The notes beneath the pieces are model-generated. The model made no database searches and had not been told where the DNA came from. It saw nothing but the letters and a program-made list of their open reading frames with translations. This document shows, piece after piece, positions 45,832-55,400 of a DNA stretch of 64,000 bases. This DNA comes from an uncultured Spirochaetales bacterium. GTDB taxonomy: Bacteria; Spirochaetota; Spirochaetia; Sphaerochaetales; Sphaerochaetaceae. Position numbers and translations under genes: made by a program. Every line of letters starts with the position of its first letter. Within the stretch, counting starts at the first letter, position 1. The stretch is taken from positions 310,001 through 374,000 of the forward strand of contig CASFDA010000013.1 in NCBI GenBank assembly GCA_949293335.1. The letters run 5' to 3'.

Positions 45832-45858
45832 AAAAAACGGGCCATCGCTGGCCCGCTT
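45832..45858 (-). terminator. intrinsic terminator of groES
   Basis: Read on the minus strand: CGGGCCAGCGATGGCCCG followed by TTTTTT (forward AAAAAACGGGCCATCGCTGGCCCG). It lies just beyond the groES stop and 2 bases after the dinG stop. Confidence 0.8.
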
Positions 45859-45873
45859 GTAGAATCAGATTCT

Positions 45874-46137
45874 TTAGCGGATGATTGCAAGGATATCCTT
45901 GTAACTCAGGATGAGGTACTCCTCTCCGTCGTCCTTGAACTCAGTTCCGGCATATTTGTCGTGCAGGATCCTGTCTCCGACTTTTACATTGATCTCCTTG
46001 GAATCTCCGACGGCAACAACGCTTGCTGTCTGTGTCTTCTCCTGAGCAGCCTGAGGAATGTAAAGTCCTCCCTCTGTCTTCTCTTCAACCTTTTCCTTCT
46101 TGACGAGAACCCTTTCACCCAATGGAATGATTGTCAT
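45874..46137 (-). CDS. groES: co-chaperonin GroES
   Basis: 87-residue GroES, the lid of GroEL. IPLGERVLVKKEKVEEKTEG, the mobile loop region GGLYIPQAAQEK, VVAVGDSKEI and the C-terminal YLILSYKDILAII are typical. I start at ATG 46137, which has AGGAG 7 bases upstream; the nearby ATG at 46143 abuts the ribosome site. groEL is not adjacent, an arrangement seen in several spirochaetes, so the two subunits are made from separate loci. Confidence 0.93.
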   Translation of the reverse strand: MTIIPLGERVLVKKEKVEEKTEGGLYIPQAAQEKTQTASVVAVGDSKEINVKVGDRILHDKYAGTEFKDDGEEYLILSYKDILAIIR

Positions 46138-46293
46138 ATACATTCTCCTCTTATTTTCAATTTTCCACATTAATATACAAACGGGAATGCAAAACGGCAA
46201 GGAAATATGGTCTTTTTTCTCTCCTGTAACAGAATGGTAAAGACCTCTTTTCTTTTTCTGAAAGATTATTATTTTTCAGATAGGAGGAAAAAG

Positions 46294-46683
46294 ATGGACA
46301 AGTGCAAGATAAAAGAGCTGTACACTCTCGGACTTGAAGAGCTTACATCAGGAAAGATAGAAAAAGCATTCAATCTGCTTTCTTCTGCTTTCTTGTTCCG
46401 TCTTTCTGATCTTTCTCCAACTCTTGAGTTTGTACTCTATTTTCGCTATCAGTTCGCGCGTTATCTTTCGCTGAAGAACAACCATTACATCTCTTTCCCG
46501 GAAGGAGATATGGTCTCAGACATGATCAGGGACTCCTATAATGAAGTCTGTACGGAGCTCGAATCAGGGGATCTTGAATATACGGAGGACGAAAGGGTAT
46601 TTATTCTTTCCCGTTCAGGCCCTGACTTTTTGTGTCCGATTGACTCTATGACGCGTTGCAGGAAAACAAAAGAGTCAAAATGA
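46294..46683 (+). CDS. 129-residue protein of unknown function
   Basis: Starts at ATG 46294 behind AGGAGG. A helical protein: CKIKELYTLGLEELTSGKIE then AFNLLSSAFLF looks like a single tetratricopeptide-type helix pair, followed by an acidic stretch and a Cys-containing tail (FLCPIDSMTRCRKTK). No family is recognised. Its stop codon lies inside the first repeat of the region that I read as the activator site for the next gene's sigma-54 promoter. Confidence 0.55.
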   Translation: MDKCKIKELYTLGLEELTSGKIEKAFNLLSSAFLFRLSDLSPTLEFVLYFRYQFARYLSLKNNHYISFPEGDMVSDMIRDSYNEVCTELESGDLEYTEDERVFILSRSGPDFLCPIDSMTRCRKTKESK

Positions 46684-46728
46684 CCCAATATGGGAGATAT
46701 ATCCTCCACTTGGGTTAAAATGACTCAA
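46677..46728 (+). promoter_or_regulatory. candidate upstream activating site: paired AAAATGACYCAA repeats
   Basis: AAAATGACCCAA (46677-46688) and AAAATGACTCAA (46717-46728) are direct repeats exactly 40 bases apart, and TGACCCAA is also mirrored by TTGGGTTA (46710-46717). They sit 65-116 bases upstream of the -24 element, the usual place and spacing for NtrC-type activator binding. Confidence 0.5.
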
Positions 46729-46792
46729 AACAAGTTTAATCTTCACATCATGATTTATAATAATTCTTTGTAATATAAATAATTATAATATT

Positions 46793-46807
46793 TGGCACGG
46801 ATGTTGC
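46793..46807 (+). promoter_or_regulatory. sigma-54 (-24/-12) promoter of the sigma factor gene
   Basis: TGGCAC (46793-46798), five bases, TTGC (46804-46807), within TTGGCACGGATGTTGC: a full match to the RpoN consensus. The start of transcription should be near 46819, 13 bases before ATG 46832, with AGGAGG between. Confidence 0.85.
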
Positions 46808-46831
46808 TTTCTATAAAACAGGAGGCAAAAG

Positions 46832-47707
46832 ATGTCAGAGAATGTTTATACATCAAATTATATCGATCAGGATGACGAGGTGCTTTCAATCTATCTTGAA
46901 GAGATAAACGAGATCCCAATGATCTCCCATGAGGAGGAGTACGAGCTTGCCGTACGCGCCAAGAATGGAGATAGAGTTGCTTTCAATAAACTGATCAATG
47001 CCAACCTCCGTTTTGTAGTCTCTGTCGCAAAGAAGTACAGGGGACAGGGGCTTCCGCTTTCAGATCTTATCAATGAAGGGAATATCGGGCTTATCACAGC
47101 TCTCGAGAAGTTCGAACCGGAAAAGGGTTATCATTTCATTTCATATGCTGTCTGGTGGATCAGGCAGTCGATCCTCAAGGCCCTCAGCGAGAAGGGACGG
47201 CTTGTTCGTCTCCCTCTCAACAGGACGAATGAGTACATACAGATCAGCAAGGCAAAAGAGAAGCTTGCCCACTCTAAGGAGAGTGATGAAGTATCGACCA
47301 AGGAAATTGCGGAAGAGACAGGTCTTGAAGAGAGCCTTGTCAAGGAACTCCTGCAGGTGACCCAGGACACTGTGAATCTCGACAGCAAGATCAAGGGAAA
47401 GGATGAGAGCGAGACCACATTTGCGGAATTCCTGATCGATCCCAATGGAACTCCAGAAGATGAGATCGTCTCATCAAGTCTCAATGAGGAAGTCAATTCC
47501 CTCCTTTCTGTCCTCACTGACAAGGAAAGGAATATAATCTCGCTCCGCTATGGCCTTACAGGAGAAAAGCCAAAGAGCCTGAAAGAAATCGGTGACAGCT
47601 ATAACCTCACGAAAGAGAGGATCAGGCAGATCGAGAAAAGGGCGCTTGAGAAACTCCGCAAAGAGGGTACAAGCAGAGGACTTGAGTGTTATGCGAATGC
47701 CGTTTGA
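46832..47707 (+). CDS. sigma-70-family alternative sigma factor (group 2, RpoS/RpoD-like)
   Basis: 291 residues. Region 1.2 (DDEVLSIYLEEINEIPMIS), region 2 (NLRFVVSVAKKYRGQGLPLS, DLINEGNIGLI, FISYAVWWIRQSI), region 3 and region 4 (LTDKERNIISLRYGL, LKEIGDSYNLTKERIRQIEK) are complete, and a long region 1.1 is lacking, so this is not the housekeeping factor. A strong ribosome site (AGGAGG) and a perfect sigma-54 promoter precede it. By analogy with Borrelia rpoS it should be made when the NtrC-type regulator is phosphorylated. Its target promoters are unknown. Confidence 0.9.
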   Translation: MSENVYTSNYIDQDDEVLSIYLEEINEIPMISHEEEYELAVRAKNGDRVAFNKLINANLRFVVSVAKKYRGQGLPLSDLINEGNIGLITALEKFEPEKGYHFISYAVWWIRQSILKALSEKGRLVRLPLNRTNEYIQISKAKEKLAHSKESDEVSTKEIAEETGLEESLVKELLQVTQDTVNLDSKIKGKDESETTFAEFLIDPNGTPEDEIVSSSLNEEVNSLLSVLTDKERNIISLRYGLTGEKPKSLKEIGDSYNLTKERIRQIEKRALEKLRKEGTSRGLECYANAV

Positions 47708-47730
47708 GGCAAAAGTGTGAATGTAGTATC

Positions 47731-47764
47731 AAACCGTTGTCAGAAGTGGCAACGGTTTTCTTTT
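47731..47764 (+). terminator. intrinsic terminator of the sigma factor gene
   Basis: AACCGTTG (47732-47739) and CAACGGTT (47750-47757) form an 8-bp stem followed by TTCTTTT. Confidence 0.7.
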
Positions 47765-47829
47765 CAGCGCCATTAAATTGTTCAAATAATCTGCTTTTTT
47801 TTCATGATATACTCTGAAAGAGAGGAAAT

Positions 47830-49380
47830 ATGGACAATAAGGAAATAGTGAAGTTCTTTTCAGAAGACAAGAAGGCATTGGATGATCTCATTTCATATGC
47901 ATATGATGCCTACAACCGAGAAGAATACAGAGTTGCTGAATTATGCCTGGACATTGCATGTTCTGTCTTTTCAATTACAAAGAGCAAGAATCAGGAACTT
48001 GAGAAAGAAGTGTTCTATCTTGCAGGTTATTCAGCATTTTTTGCCAAAGACTATACAAGAAGTAAAGTGTATTTTGAAAACTATATCGAGAGACGAGGCC
48101 AGATATTTGCTGGAAAAGATTTGGATAGGAATTACAAAGTACAGATGATTCTGAATCGTCTTGGTTGGTATAGATATAGCGAAGGAACCATTACATATGA
48201 TGAAGAGAAGATCAATGAGAGTATTGAACTTTTTCAAGTTGAATATGAGAACGATAACTATGATAAAGCGATCAGATTACTGGAACCTGCACTCTCAGAT
48301 GCGCTTTTCTTTCTTGGAGAAGACGACGAGACAACACATATTCTGATGTACAATCTTTCACTTCCTTATTTCTACAATGGAAAATATAGCATTTCTTATA
48401 TTTTGCTCTTTCTTCTTTTGAAGATAGTGACAAAGCTCGGCACAGACGATGAATATTTCTCTTCAGCTTTTCCTCTTTTTATAGAAAGCGCATTGGAGTT
48501 GCCTGAAAAAAAGAAGGAAGGACTCGAATATGCTCTATATTATTTCGATGAGATAAAAAAACGTGGAGAAGATGAGGATATCCTCCAGGCTTTGTTCCTT
48601 GTTGCAAAAGCATATTTCAGCAATGGAAAGCTTGCTGATGCTGAAAAAATCGTGAAGTTTGTCATTGAAAAATGCAACTCTGACACTGAGGAAAAAGAGG
48701 ATATATATATCAGATCACTTGACTTGCTTGCAGATATTTACATTGATCCAGATAGCGAACAAAAGTATCTTCCTGTGATAAAGGCTCTTTATGAGACGAG
48801 AAAGAGTATTTTTGGAGAAAATGATGAAAGAACTATTGAAGCTCTATGCAATATGGGAACAAGTCTGAACAATCTTGAAAGATATGATGAGGGGCTCAGA
48901 GTATCAAAACAGTGCTATTCCCTTGCAAAAGAAAACCTTGGAGAAGAAAACAAATATACTTGGATTTCCCTTTATGATATTTCGCGGGCATTGTTTGAGC
49001 TTAAAGAAGAATCAAAGGCAATAGAATATGCGAACTATGTATATGAAAAACAGTGCAAGATCTTTGGCGAAGAGAATGAAGATACGCTCGAAACGCTTCA
49101 TCAACTTGCATATTTCTATAGCAACAAAGAGGCCAATAATCTTTCCTTAAAACTTAATGAAAGATGCTATAAGTCAAGATGCAAAGTACTAGGTGAGATG
49201 GATAGGGATACTCTCAACTCTTTGTACAATCTTGCTGTTTCTTATCAGAATGCAAATAATATCAAGAAGGCAAGAGAACTCTACTACGAGTGCTATACAA
49301 AAAGGAGAAGAACTCTTGGAGAAAGGCATAAGGATACAATAGATGCAAAAATGGCTTACAACGATCTTCTTGATTGTTGA
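47830..49380 (+). CDS. tetratricopeptide-repeat protein (kinesin-light-chain-like)
   Basis: A 516-residue, acidic, helical protein. From about residue 320 there are tandem 42-residue units of the TPR_10/kinesin-light-chain type: each has a lGe.n..T/L..L..L pattern (FGENDERTIEALCNMG, LGEENKYTWISLYDI, FGEENEDTLETLHQLA, LGEMDRDTLNSLYNLA, LGERHKDTIDAKMAYN). The first half has weaker helical repeats. No signal peptide, so cytosolic scaffolding is likely. AGAGAGG precedes the ATG, and an extended -10 TGATATACT (47805-47813) gives a leader of only about 10 bases. Confidence 0.8.
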   Translation: MDNKEIVKFFSEDKKALDDLISYAYDAYNREEYRVAELCLDIACSVFSITKSKNQELEKEVFYLAGYSAFFAKDYTRSKVYFENYIERRGQIFAGKDLDRNYKVQMILNRLGWYRYSEGTITYDEEKINESIELFQVEYENDNYDKAIRLLEPALSDALFFLGEDDETTHILMYNLSLPYFYNGKYSISYILLFLLLKIVTKLGTDDEYFSSAFPLFIESALELPEKKKEGLEYALYYFDEIKKRGEDEDILQALFLVAKAYFSNGKLADAEKIVKFVIEKCNSDTEEKEDIYIRSLDLLADIYIDPDSEQKYLPVIKALYETRKSIFGENDERTIEALCNMGTSLNNLERYDEGLRVSKQCYSLAKENLGEENKYTWISLYDISRALFELKEESKAIEYANYVYEKQCKIFGEENEDTLETLHQLAYFYSNKEANNLSLKLNERCYKSRCKVLGEMDRDTLNSLYNLAVSYQNANNIKKARELYYECYTKRRRTLGERHKDTIDAKMAYNDLLDC

Positions 49381-49478
49381 TGTATATGAGAACTTTTCCA
49401 TTTGAATGTTGCATTTCTTGTGTTCATTACTTTTGGGTGTTAGTATGAAAACAAAAAAGAACTTAAGGATTTACGAAA

Positions 49479-52181
49479 ATGCCAGAGAAAAAGAAGTATG
49501 TATATTTCTTCGGTGACGGAAAGGCCGAAGGAAGTGCAGATATGAAGGGACTTCTCGGCGGAAAAGGTGCAAACCTTGCTGACATGACCTCCATCGGACT
49601 GCCTGTACCACCTGGATTTACAATCACGACAGAAGCATGTGCCTATTTTGACAAGCACGATGGTGCTTACCCTGAAGGCATGAAGGAAGAGGTTCTGAAG
49701 AATCTGCACAAGCTGGAGAAGCTTCAGAATGCAAAGCTTGGAGACAGTGAATCTCCTCTGCTTGTATCTGTGCGCTCGGGTGCTGCGCAGTCGATGCCTG
49801 GAATGATGGATACCGTCCTCAATCTCGGACTGAATCCATCTTCCCTCGAGGCCCTCATAAAGAAGACTGGAAATGAACGATTCGCATGGGACAGCTACCG
49901 GAGATTCATCCAGATGTTCGGTGACGTAGTCATGGGAATTGAGCACAGCAAGTTCGAATATGCCCTCCAGTCTGTAAAGGATGAGAACGGAAAGCATTTT
50001 GACACTGAGTTGGATGTCCCGATGCTCAAGGAAGTCATCAAGCGCTACAAGATCATATACAAGAAAGCGACAGGCGAGGATTTCCCGACAGATCCAGAGT
50101 ACCAGCTGTTCAAAACTATTGATGCTGTATTTAAAAGCTGGAACAACGAAAGGGCAATCAAGTACAGGGTCATGAACGATATCAGAGGATTGCTTGGTAC
50201 TGCTGTAAACGTTCAGACAATGGTATTTGGAAATATGGGAGAAACCAGCGGTACAGGTGTGGCCTTTACCCGTGATCCTGCGACTGGAGAGAACAAGTTC
50301 TATGGTGAATACCTGATGAATGCCCAGGGCGAGGACGTTGTTGCTGGAATCAGGACTCCTCAGAAGCTTGATACGATGAAGGATGTCAATCCTGAGGCGT
50401 ACAAGGAACTTACAAACATCCGCAATATTCTTGAAAAGCATTACAAGGACATGCAGGATCTGGAGTTCACTATCCAGGAAGGCAAGCTCTATATGCTTCA
50501 GACAAGAAGTGGCAAACGAACCATTTTCAGCTGGCTCAGAAGCCAGGTCGAGATGGTCGAAGAAGGGCTTATTGACAAGAAGACTGCTGTTTCCCGTGTT
50601 CCTGCAAGTGAATTCAGCAAGCTTTTTGCTCCAGTTTTGGACAACAAAGTAATACGTGATCTCGGACTTAAGGAGGCAACACATGGCCTCAATGCATCTC
50701 CAGGCGGTGCCTCTGGTGAGATCAGATTCAATGCAAAAGATGCCGAGAAGGCAGCAAGCGAAGGAAAGGATGTTCTTCTTGTAAGGGTTGAAACCAGCCC
50801 TGAAGATATCGGAGGAATGGCTGTCAGCAAAGGCATTGTTACATGCAGGGGTGGTATGACGAGCCATGCAGCTGTTGTCGCCCGCGGTATGGGATGCCCG
50901 TGTGTCTCTGGGTGTGGAGATATCATCGTCGATGAAATCCACAAGTTCCTGACAATTGGTGATGTGCGTCTCAACGAAGGTGACTACATGTCCATTGATG
51001 GTTTTACTGGAGCTGTCTATGCACAGAAGATTCCAGTGAATGATTCAGAGATCATGCAGGTCCTTTCTGGAAAGATGAGGGAAAGCGAATCCCTTCTATT
51101 CCAGAACTACAAGAAGTTCATGGGCTATGTGAACGAGCTCAAGACGATGGGTGTCCGCACGAATGCAGATACTCCGCAGGATGCGCGTCAGGCTGTTCAG
51201 CTCGGTGCTGAGGGTGTTGGTCTTTGCCGAACAGAGCACATGTTCTTTGGCGGCAACAGGATCATCTCGATGAGGAAGATGATCCTTGCAAACAACATCA
51301 GGGAGAGGCAGAATGCGCTTTCAGAGCTTTTGCCGATGCAGAGGGAAGACTTTGCCGGTATTTTCCGTGAGCTCGATGGCCTTCCTGTAACAATAAGACT
51401 TCTCGATCCTCCTTTGCATGAGTTCTTGCCGAATGATCATACAAGCAGACATGAGATGGCATTGCAGCTTGGTATATCTGCCGAAGAGATTGCCCAGAAG
51501 ATCAACAGTCTGCACGAATTCAATCCGATGCTCGGTTTCCGTGGTTGCCGTCTTGCAATCATCTATCCGGAGATTCTTGAGATGCAGGTACGAGCTATCA
51601 TCGAAGCGGCTATCCTCGTCAAGAAAGAGGGAAAGAAGGTCAGGCCGGAGATCATGATTCCTCTTGTAGGCATCTGGAAGGAATTCCATTTCTGCAAAGA
51701 AAGGGCTGACAAAGTCATCAACCAGATCTTCGAGGAGCAGGGTTTGAAGATCGATTACAAGATCGGAACGATGATCGAGGTTCCTCGAGCTGCGATCACT
51801 GCAGATGAGATTGCAAGGGAAGCCGAGTTCTTCAGTTTTGGTACAAATGACCTGACTCAGATGACCTGCGGTTTTTCACGCGATGATGCAGCATCGTTCC
51901 TCACTCATTATGTGAATGATCCAGACAAGCAGTTCTATGAGTACGATCCATTCGCAACTATTGATCAGGATGGAGTTGGCAAGCTGGTCAAGATGGCTGC
52001 AGAACTTGGTCGAAAGACAAGGCCAGATATCAAGATGGGTATTTGCGGTGAGCACGGAGGAGATCCGAAGACGATCGAATTCTGCCAGAGCATCAGACTC
52101 AATTATGTCTCCTGTTCTCCGTTCAGAGTGCCTATCGCCAGACTTGCAGCAGCACAGGCTGCAATAAAGGAAACAAAGTAA
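49479..52181 (+). CDS. ppdK: pyruvate, phosphate dikinase
   Basis: 900-residue PPDK, interconverting pyruvate and PEP with ATP/AMP and PPi. The nucleotide-binding domain begins with GGKGANLADMTSIGLPVPPG; SVRSGAAQSMPGMMDTVLNL is near 90. The catalytic His is in GGMTSHAAVVARGMGCPCV (about 455), and the PEP-binding barrel ends with FSFGTNDLTQMTCGFSRDDA and GICGEHGG. The enzyme should be active and fits PPi-linked anaerobic glycolysis. AAGGAT lies about 9 bases before the ATG. The next feature is a terminator. Confidence 0.96.
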   Translation: MPEKKKYVYFFGDGKAEGSADMKGLLGGKGANLADMTSIGLPVPPGFTITTEACAYFDKHDGAYPEGMKEEVLKNLHKLEKLQNAKLGDSESPLLVSVRSGAAQSMPGMMDTVLNLGLNPSSLEALIKKTGNERFAWDSYRRFIQMFGDVVMGIEHSKFEYALQSVKDENGKHFDTELDVPMLKEVIKRYKIIYKKATGEDFPTDPEYQLFKTIDAVFKSWNNERAIKYRVMNDIRGLLGTAVNVQTMVFGNMGETSGTGVAFTRDPATGENKFYGEYLMNAQGEDVVAGIRTPQKLDTMKDVNPEAYKELTNIRNILEKHYKDMQDLEFTIQEGKLYMLQTRSGKRTIFSWLRSQVEMVEEGLIDKKTAVSRVPASEFSKLFAPVLDNKVIRDLGLKEATHGLNASPGGASGEIRFNAKDAEKAASEGKDVLLVRVETSPEDIGGMAVSKGIVTCRGGMTSHAAVVARGMGCPCVSGCGDIIVDEIHKFLTIGDVRLNEGDYMSIDGFTGAVYAQKIPVNDSEIMQVLSGKMRESESLLFQNYKKFMGYVNELKTMGVRTNADTPQDARQAVQLGAEGVGLCRTEHMFFGGNRIISMRKMILANNIRERQNALSELLPMQREDFAGIFRELDGLPVTIRLLDPPLHEFLPNDHTSRHEMALQLGISAEEIAQKINSLHEFNPMLGFRGCRLAIIYPEILEMQVRAIIEAAILVKKEGKKVRPEIMIPLVGIWKEFHFCKERADKVINQIFEEQGLKIDYKIGTMIEVPRAAITADEIAREAEFFSFGTNDLTQMTCGFSRDDAASFLTHYVNDPDKQFYEYDPFATIDQDGVGKLVKMAAELGRKTRPDIKMGICGEHGGDPKTIEFCQSIRLNYVSCSPFRVPIARLAAAQAAIKETK

Positions 52182-52205
52182 ACTTTCCCCAAGTCTGAAA
52201 TTCAG

Positions 52206-52243
52206 AAGCTGCTGTTGTCCAGTTTGGCAATGGCAGCTTTTTT
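52206..52243 (+). terminator. intrinsic terminator of ppdK
   Basis: AAGCTGC (52206-52212) pairs with GCAGCTT (52233-52239) across an imperfect inner stem, followed by TTTTTT. The 200 bases between it and the next gene hold no gene I can support. Confidence 0.65.
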
Positions 52244-52442
52244 ATTAAATTCCCTCGTCCTGATTTTGTAAAGAAAACTATCTATGAAGCAGTTACGAAT
52301 AATATGCGAAGTTCAAAGAACATCTGACATGTCCCATTTTGTTTTGTCAGAAAAATATAACGAATTCATGTGAGAGCATGCCTATTTTGTTGTAATGCGA
52401 ATACTTCTATGAAAAAATAAGAAAAAGAAAAGGGAGTTTGGC

Positions 52443-55400
52443 GTGTTCAATAAACTTATCAGGATTCTATGTTTCGTTTGTCTGGCACTTGTTCTCACAG
52501 GCTGTTTCAAGCTTGATCCCTATAAAGAGTTCGACAAAATGAATAAAGTTGTCACGGGCTCCGGATCATTTAAGGAAGCTCAACGTGCATATGGGAATTT
52601 CATTGACAAGATGGTCGAGGAATCGCTCTCTCTTGCGGATAAAGATTTCAGCAGAGGTCTTTCAGAGGATGAAGCAGCTCTTTACTCTGATATCAGAAGT
52701 GTCATCACAAGGGCTACAGGACAGTACGGCTACCTTATCAGCAAGGCAAAGAAACTTGATTCGATAGAAGATAAAAAGGAAGCCGCTCTCTGGATAGAAG
52801 AGAAGACTTCATGGCCTGGGCCTGATCTTCAAGTCATTCTTGATGGCAGAACGATTCATGATTTCAGCTATGACGGGGATGACACGACGATAGACATTTC
52901 CCGCATTATTTCTGTTCTGGGCGATATGGGACTTGAATTTGCTGGCTTTGCTGATGGAAGCGAGTTTGGATTGTCTGCATTTCCAATATCTGATCCTTTT
53001 GGAGAGGAAGTTGAAATTTCTGCAGTAATGCCTGTCAATCTGCATTATCAGGGGTATGGTGGCAAAGACACAGAAATAGTCCGTGTCACGTATGGTGATG
53101 ATGTAATGCTGCCTGATATAGGCGAAGATGACAGAAAGGTCTTTTGTGGATGGGCAACAGAAAAAGGTGACTATATCGTAGGGGATTATTACCTTTCCTA
53201 TGTAAAAGTTAATCCCGATTCTTATGTCAAGGGAAATGCTGTTAGCACGCGCAGTTTGGAAAGTCCTGATCTGTATCTCATCTATTCTGAACTGCAGGCG
53301 GAAAAACCCTTGATCTTTGATGGAGAGTATTCAAATTCGGGAGTGGCAAATCCTGGCGAGATTATCAAGATGATTCCTGTCGTTGGAAATGTCGGAAAGA
53401 CTAGAGAGTCATTTGAGATTGCACTTGGCAAGCTGGATGAAGCAAGCTCAAGTTATGCAGTTGTCAGGCAGAAGGGAACATTTGCCAGCTATAGACAAGA
53501 GTCCGGTTATGGCGATTTTCCTCTTTACCCGGGGAAGAAGATGGCTATCTCCAGCAATACAGACAGTGTGCTGATGGATTCCAATATCAATATGTCTGAA
53601 AGGTATTCAGATGCCTATATTGAAATTGTCATTGATCCAGATACTCCTTCTGGAACTGTATTGCACATTCCAATGACCATCACTACCGATGAAGGAAAAG
53701 ATTTTGATGTCGTTTACGATGTCCTTGTTGAAGAAAGTGATTTCAATCCCGTGCTGAGACAATATGAGTTTTCAGACAAGGCTGGAAACGGAGATGGAAA
53801 GATCAATCCTGGAGAGACGATCTATCTCGATATTGTTCTTGAGGGGAGAGGAAAGATCGATACAGGACGCTCCCTTCGTTCGATCCTATCTACAGAGAGT
53901 GAGTATGTGGAATTCACTTCCAGCCTGATTGAGGATGAATATCTACGGCCAGGGGAGTATGCAAATGGAACGTACTGCAATTACAAATCCCTCGAGAAAG
54001 CTGTCAAAGGGCTGAATCCAGTTAGGGGAAGCAATATGTTCAGCTTCACCATAGACAAGGATTGTCCCGGAGGTACTGCAATACCGTTTATGATAACGAC
54101 GACAGACAAGACGGGAAAGGAAAAGGTGAACACATTTGAACTTCTTGTTACCGAAACTGATGCGAGGATCATTTTCAATAAATACGGTATCAGGGAGAAA
54201 TCTGGCGATGGGGATGGAAAGGTAAACCCGGGAGAGACATTCTCGCTTGATACGAGTTTCCGGAACGTTGGTTCATCTACTCTTGAAAATCTCTACGTAT
54301 CCATCTGGACAGAACAGGATGGTGTGTCCTTATCGACCAAAGGTGATATCTGGGAAATCGGAGATGATGGAAAGCAAGCGTCAAATACTTGGAAAGAGAT
54401 AAAGAGTAATTATTATATTAATTCAAGATATTACAACGACAGAAGTTCTGATACTTATGAGAGTATCGATGATGCGATTCTCGTTACACTCTCTCCTGAT
54501 TATGATGTGAAAAAGCCGATAACTTTTAACTGGAAGGCGACAGGGGATGGAAACACTTCAGGCTGGAAAGGTTCCTTCAGCATTCCTGTAAGAAAGACTT
54601 CTGGGAATATTTCGCTATCTGGCTATGCCTTTGTAGACAATGGAAACGGCAATAGTATGATCAATATCGGGGAGACAGGTTATCTCGACATCAGAGTATT
54701 CAATTCGGGAACCTCGACTGTAAAAGGTCTTAAAGCCACATTGTCAAAAGTTGAAGGTGATGTGATCGTCACGAAAGGAACATATGATTTCGGAGATATC
54801 TCCGCAAAGCGGTACAAGACGATAAGAAGTGGATCAAGATCATATCAAGATAGGACAGAAGCTGCACTTTCAAGTCAAGGCAGGGTAGGAAAGGGCTGCT
54901 TTGAGATCCGTCTTCCAAATGATGCATCAGAAGGAGAATATTCTCTTCTGCTCCTGGAGTTTGAAGATTCATTCGGCAACAAGTGGAATCAGGAATTGAG
55001 ATTCCTTCAGGAAAAACCACTTCTGGGAGTGGATGCATCGATCGGGTATTATGATAAACCATCATATGAATTCGTTTATCCTGGAGAGGATCTCTATCTG
55101 CGTGTGGAGGTGAAGAACACATCAAACGGAATGCTCTCAGGCCTTAGTGGAGTTTTCTCAACAGACTCGGAATATGCAGATCTGTCCGATGAGCCTTTTG
55201 TATTCGGGGATCTTCGGAGCGGATATTCTGATGCGTTGAGGCACAGGAAGGATAATCCAATAAAGATATCTGCAAAGACGCCACTGGGAGAGACAATCTT
55301 CATAAATTTCACGATGAAGGACAGCACGGGGCTTGAGCGTACTTTCACTAGGGATTTTGTAGTTGGTGCAGAACGATTTGATCCTACTGTGGTAAGAGTG

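Noticed and set aside
49440-50942. 500-codon open frame antisense to ppdK
   Set aside because: It lies wholly opposite a well-conserved enzyme, its translation is Cys/His/Leu-rich with no domain, and codon bias of ppdK explains long antisense frames.
52486-52506. second sigma-54-like site (TGGCAC with following bases)
   Set aside because: It lies inside the lipoprotein coding region and lacks the TGC half at the right spacing.
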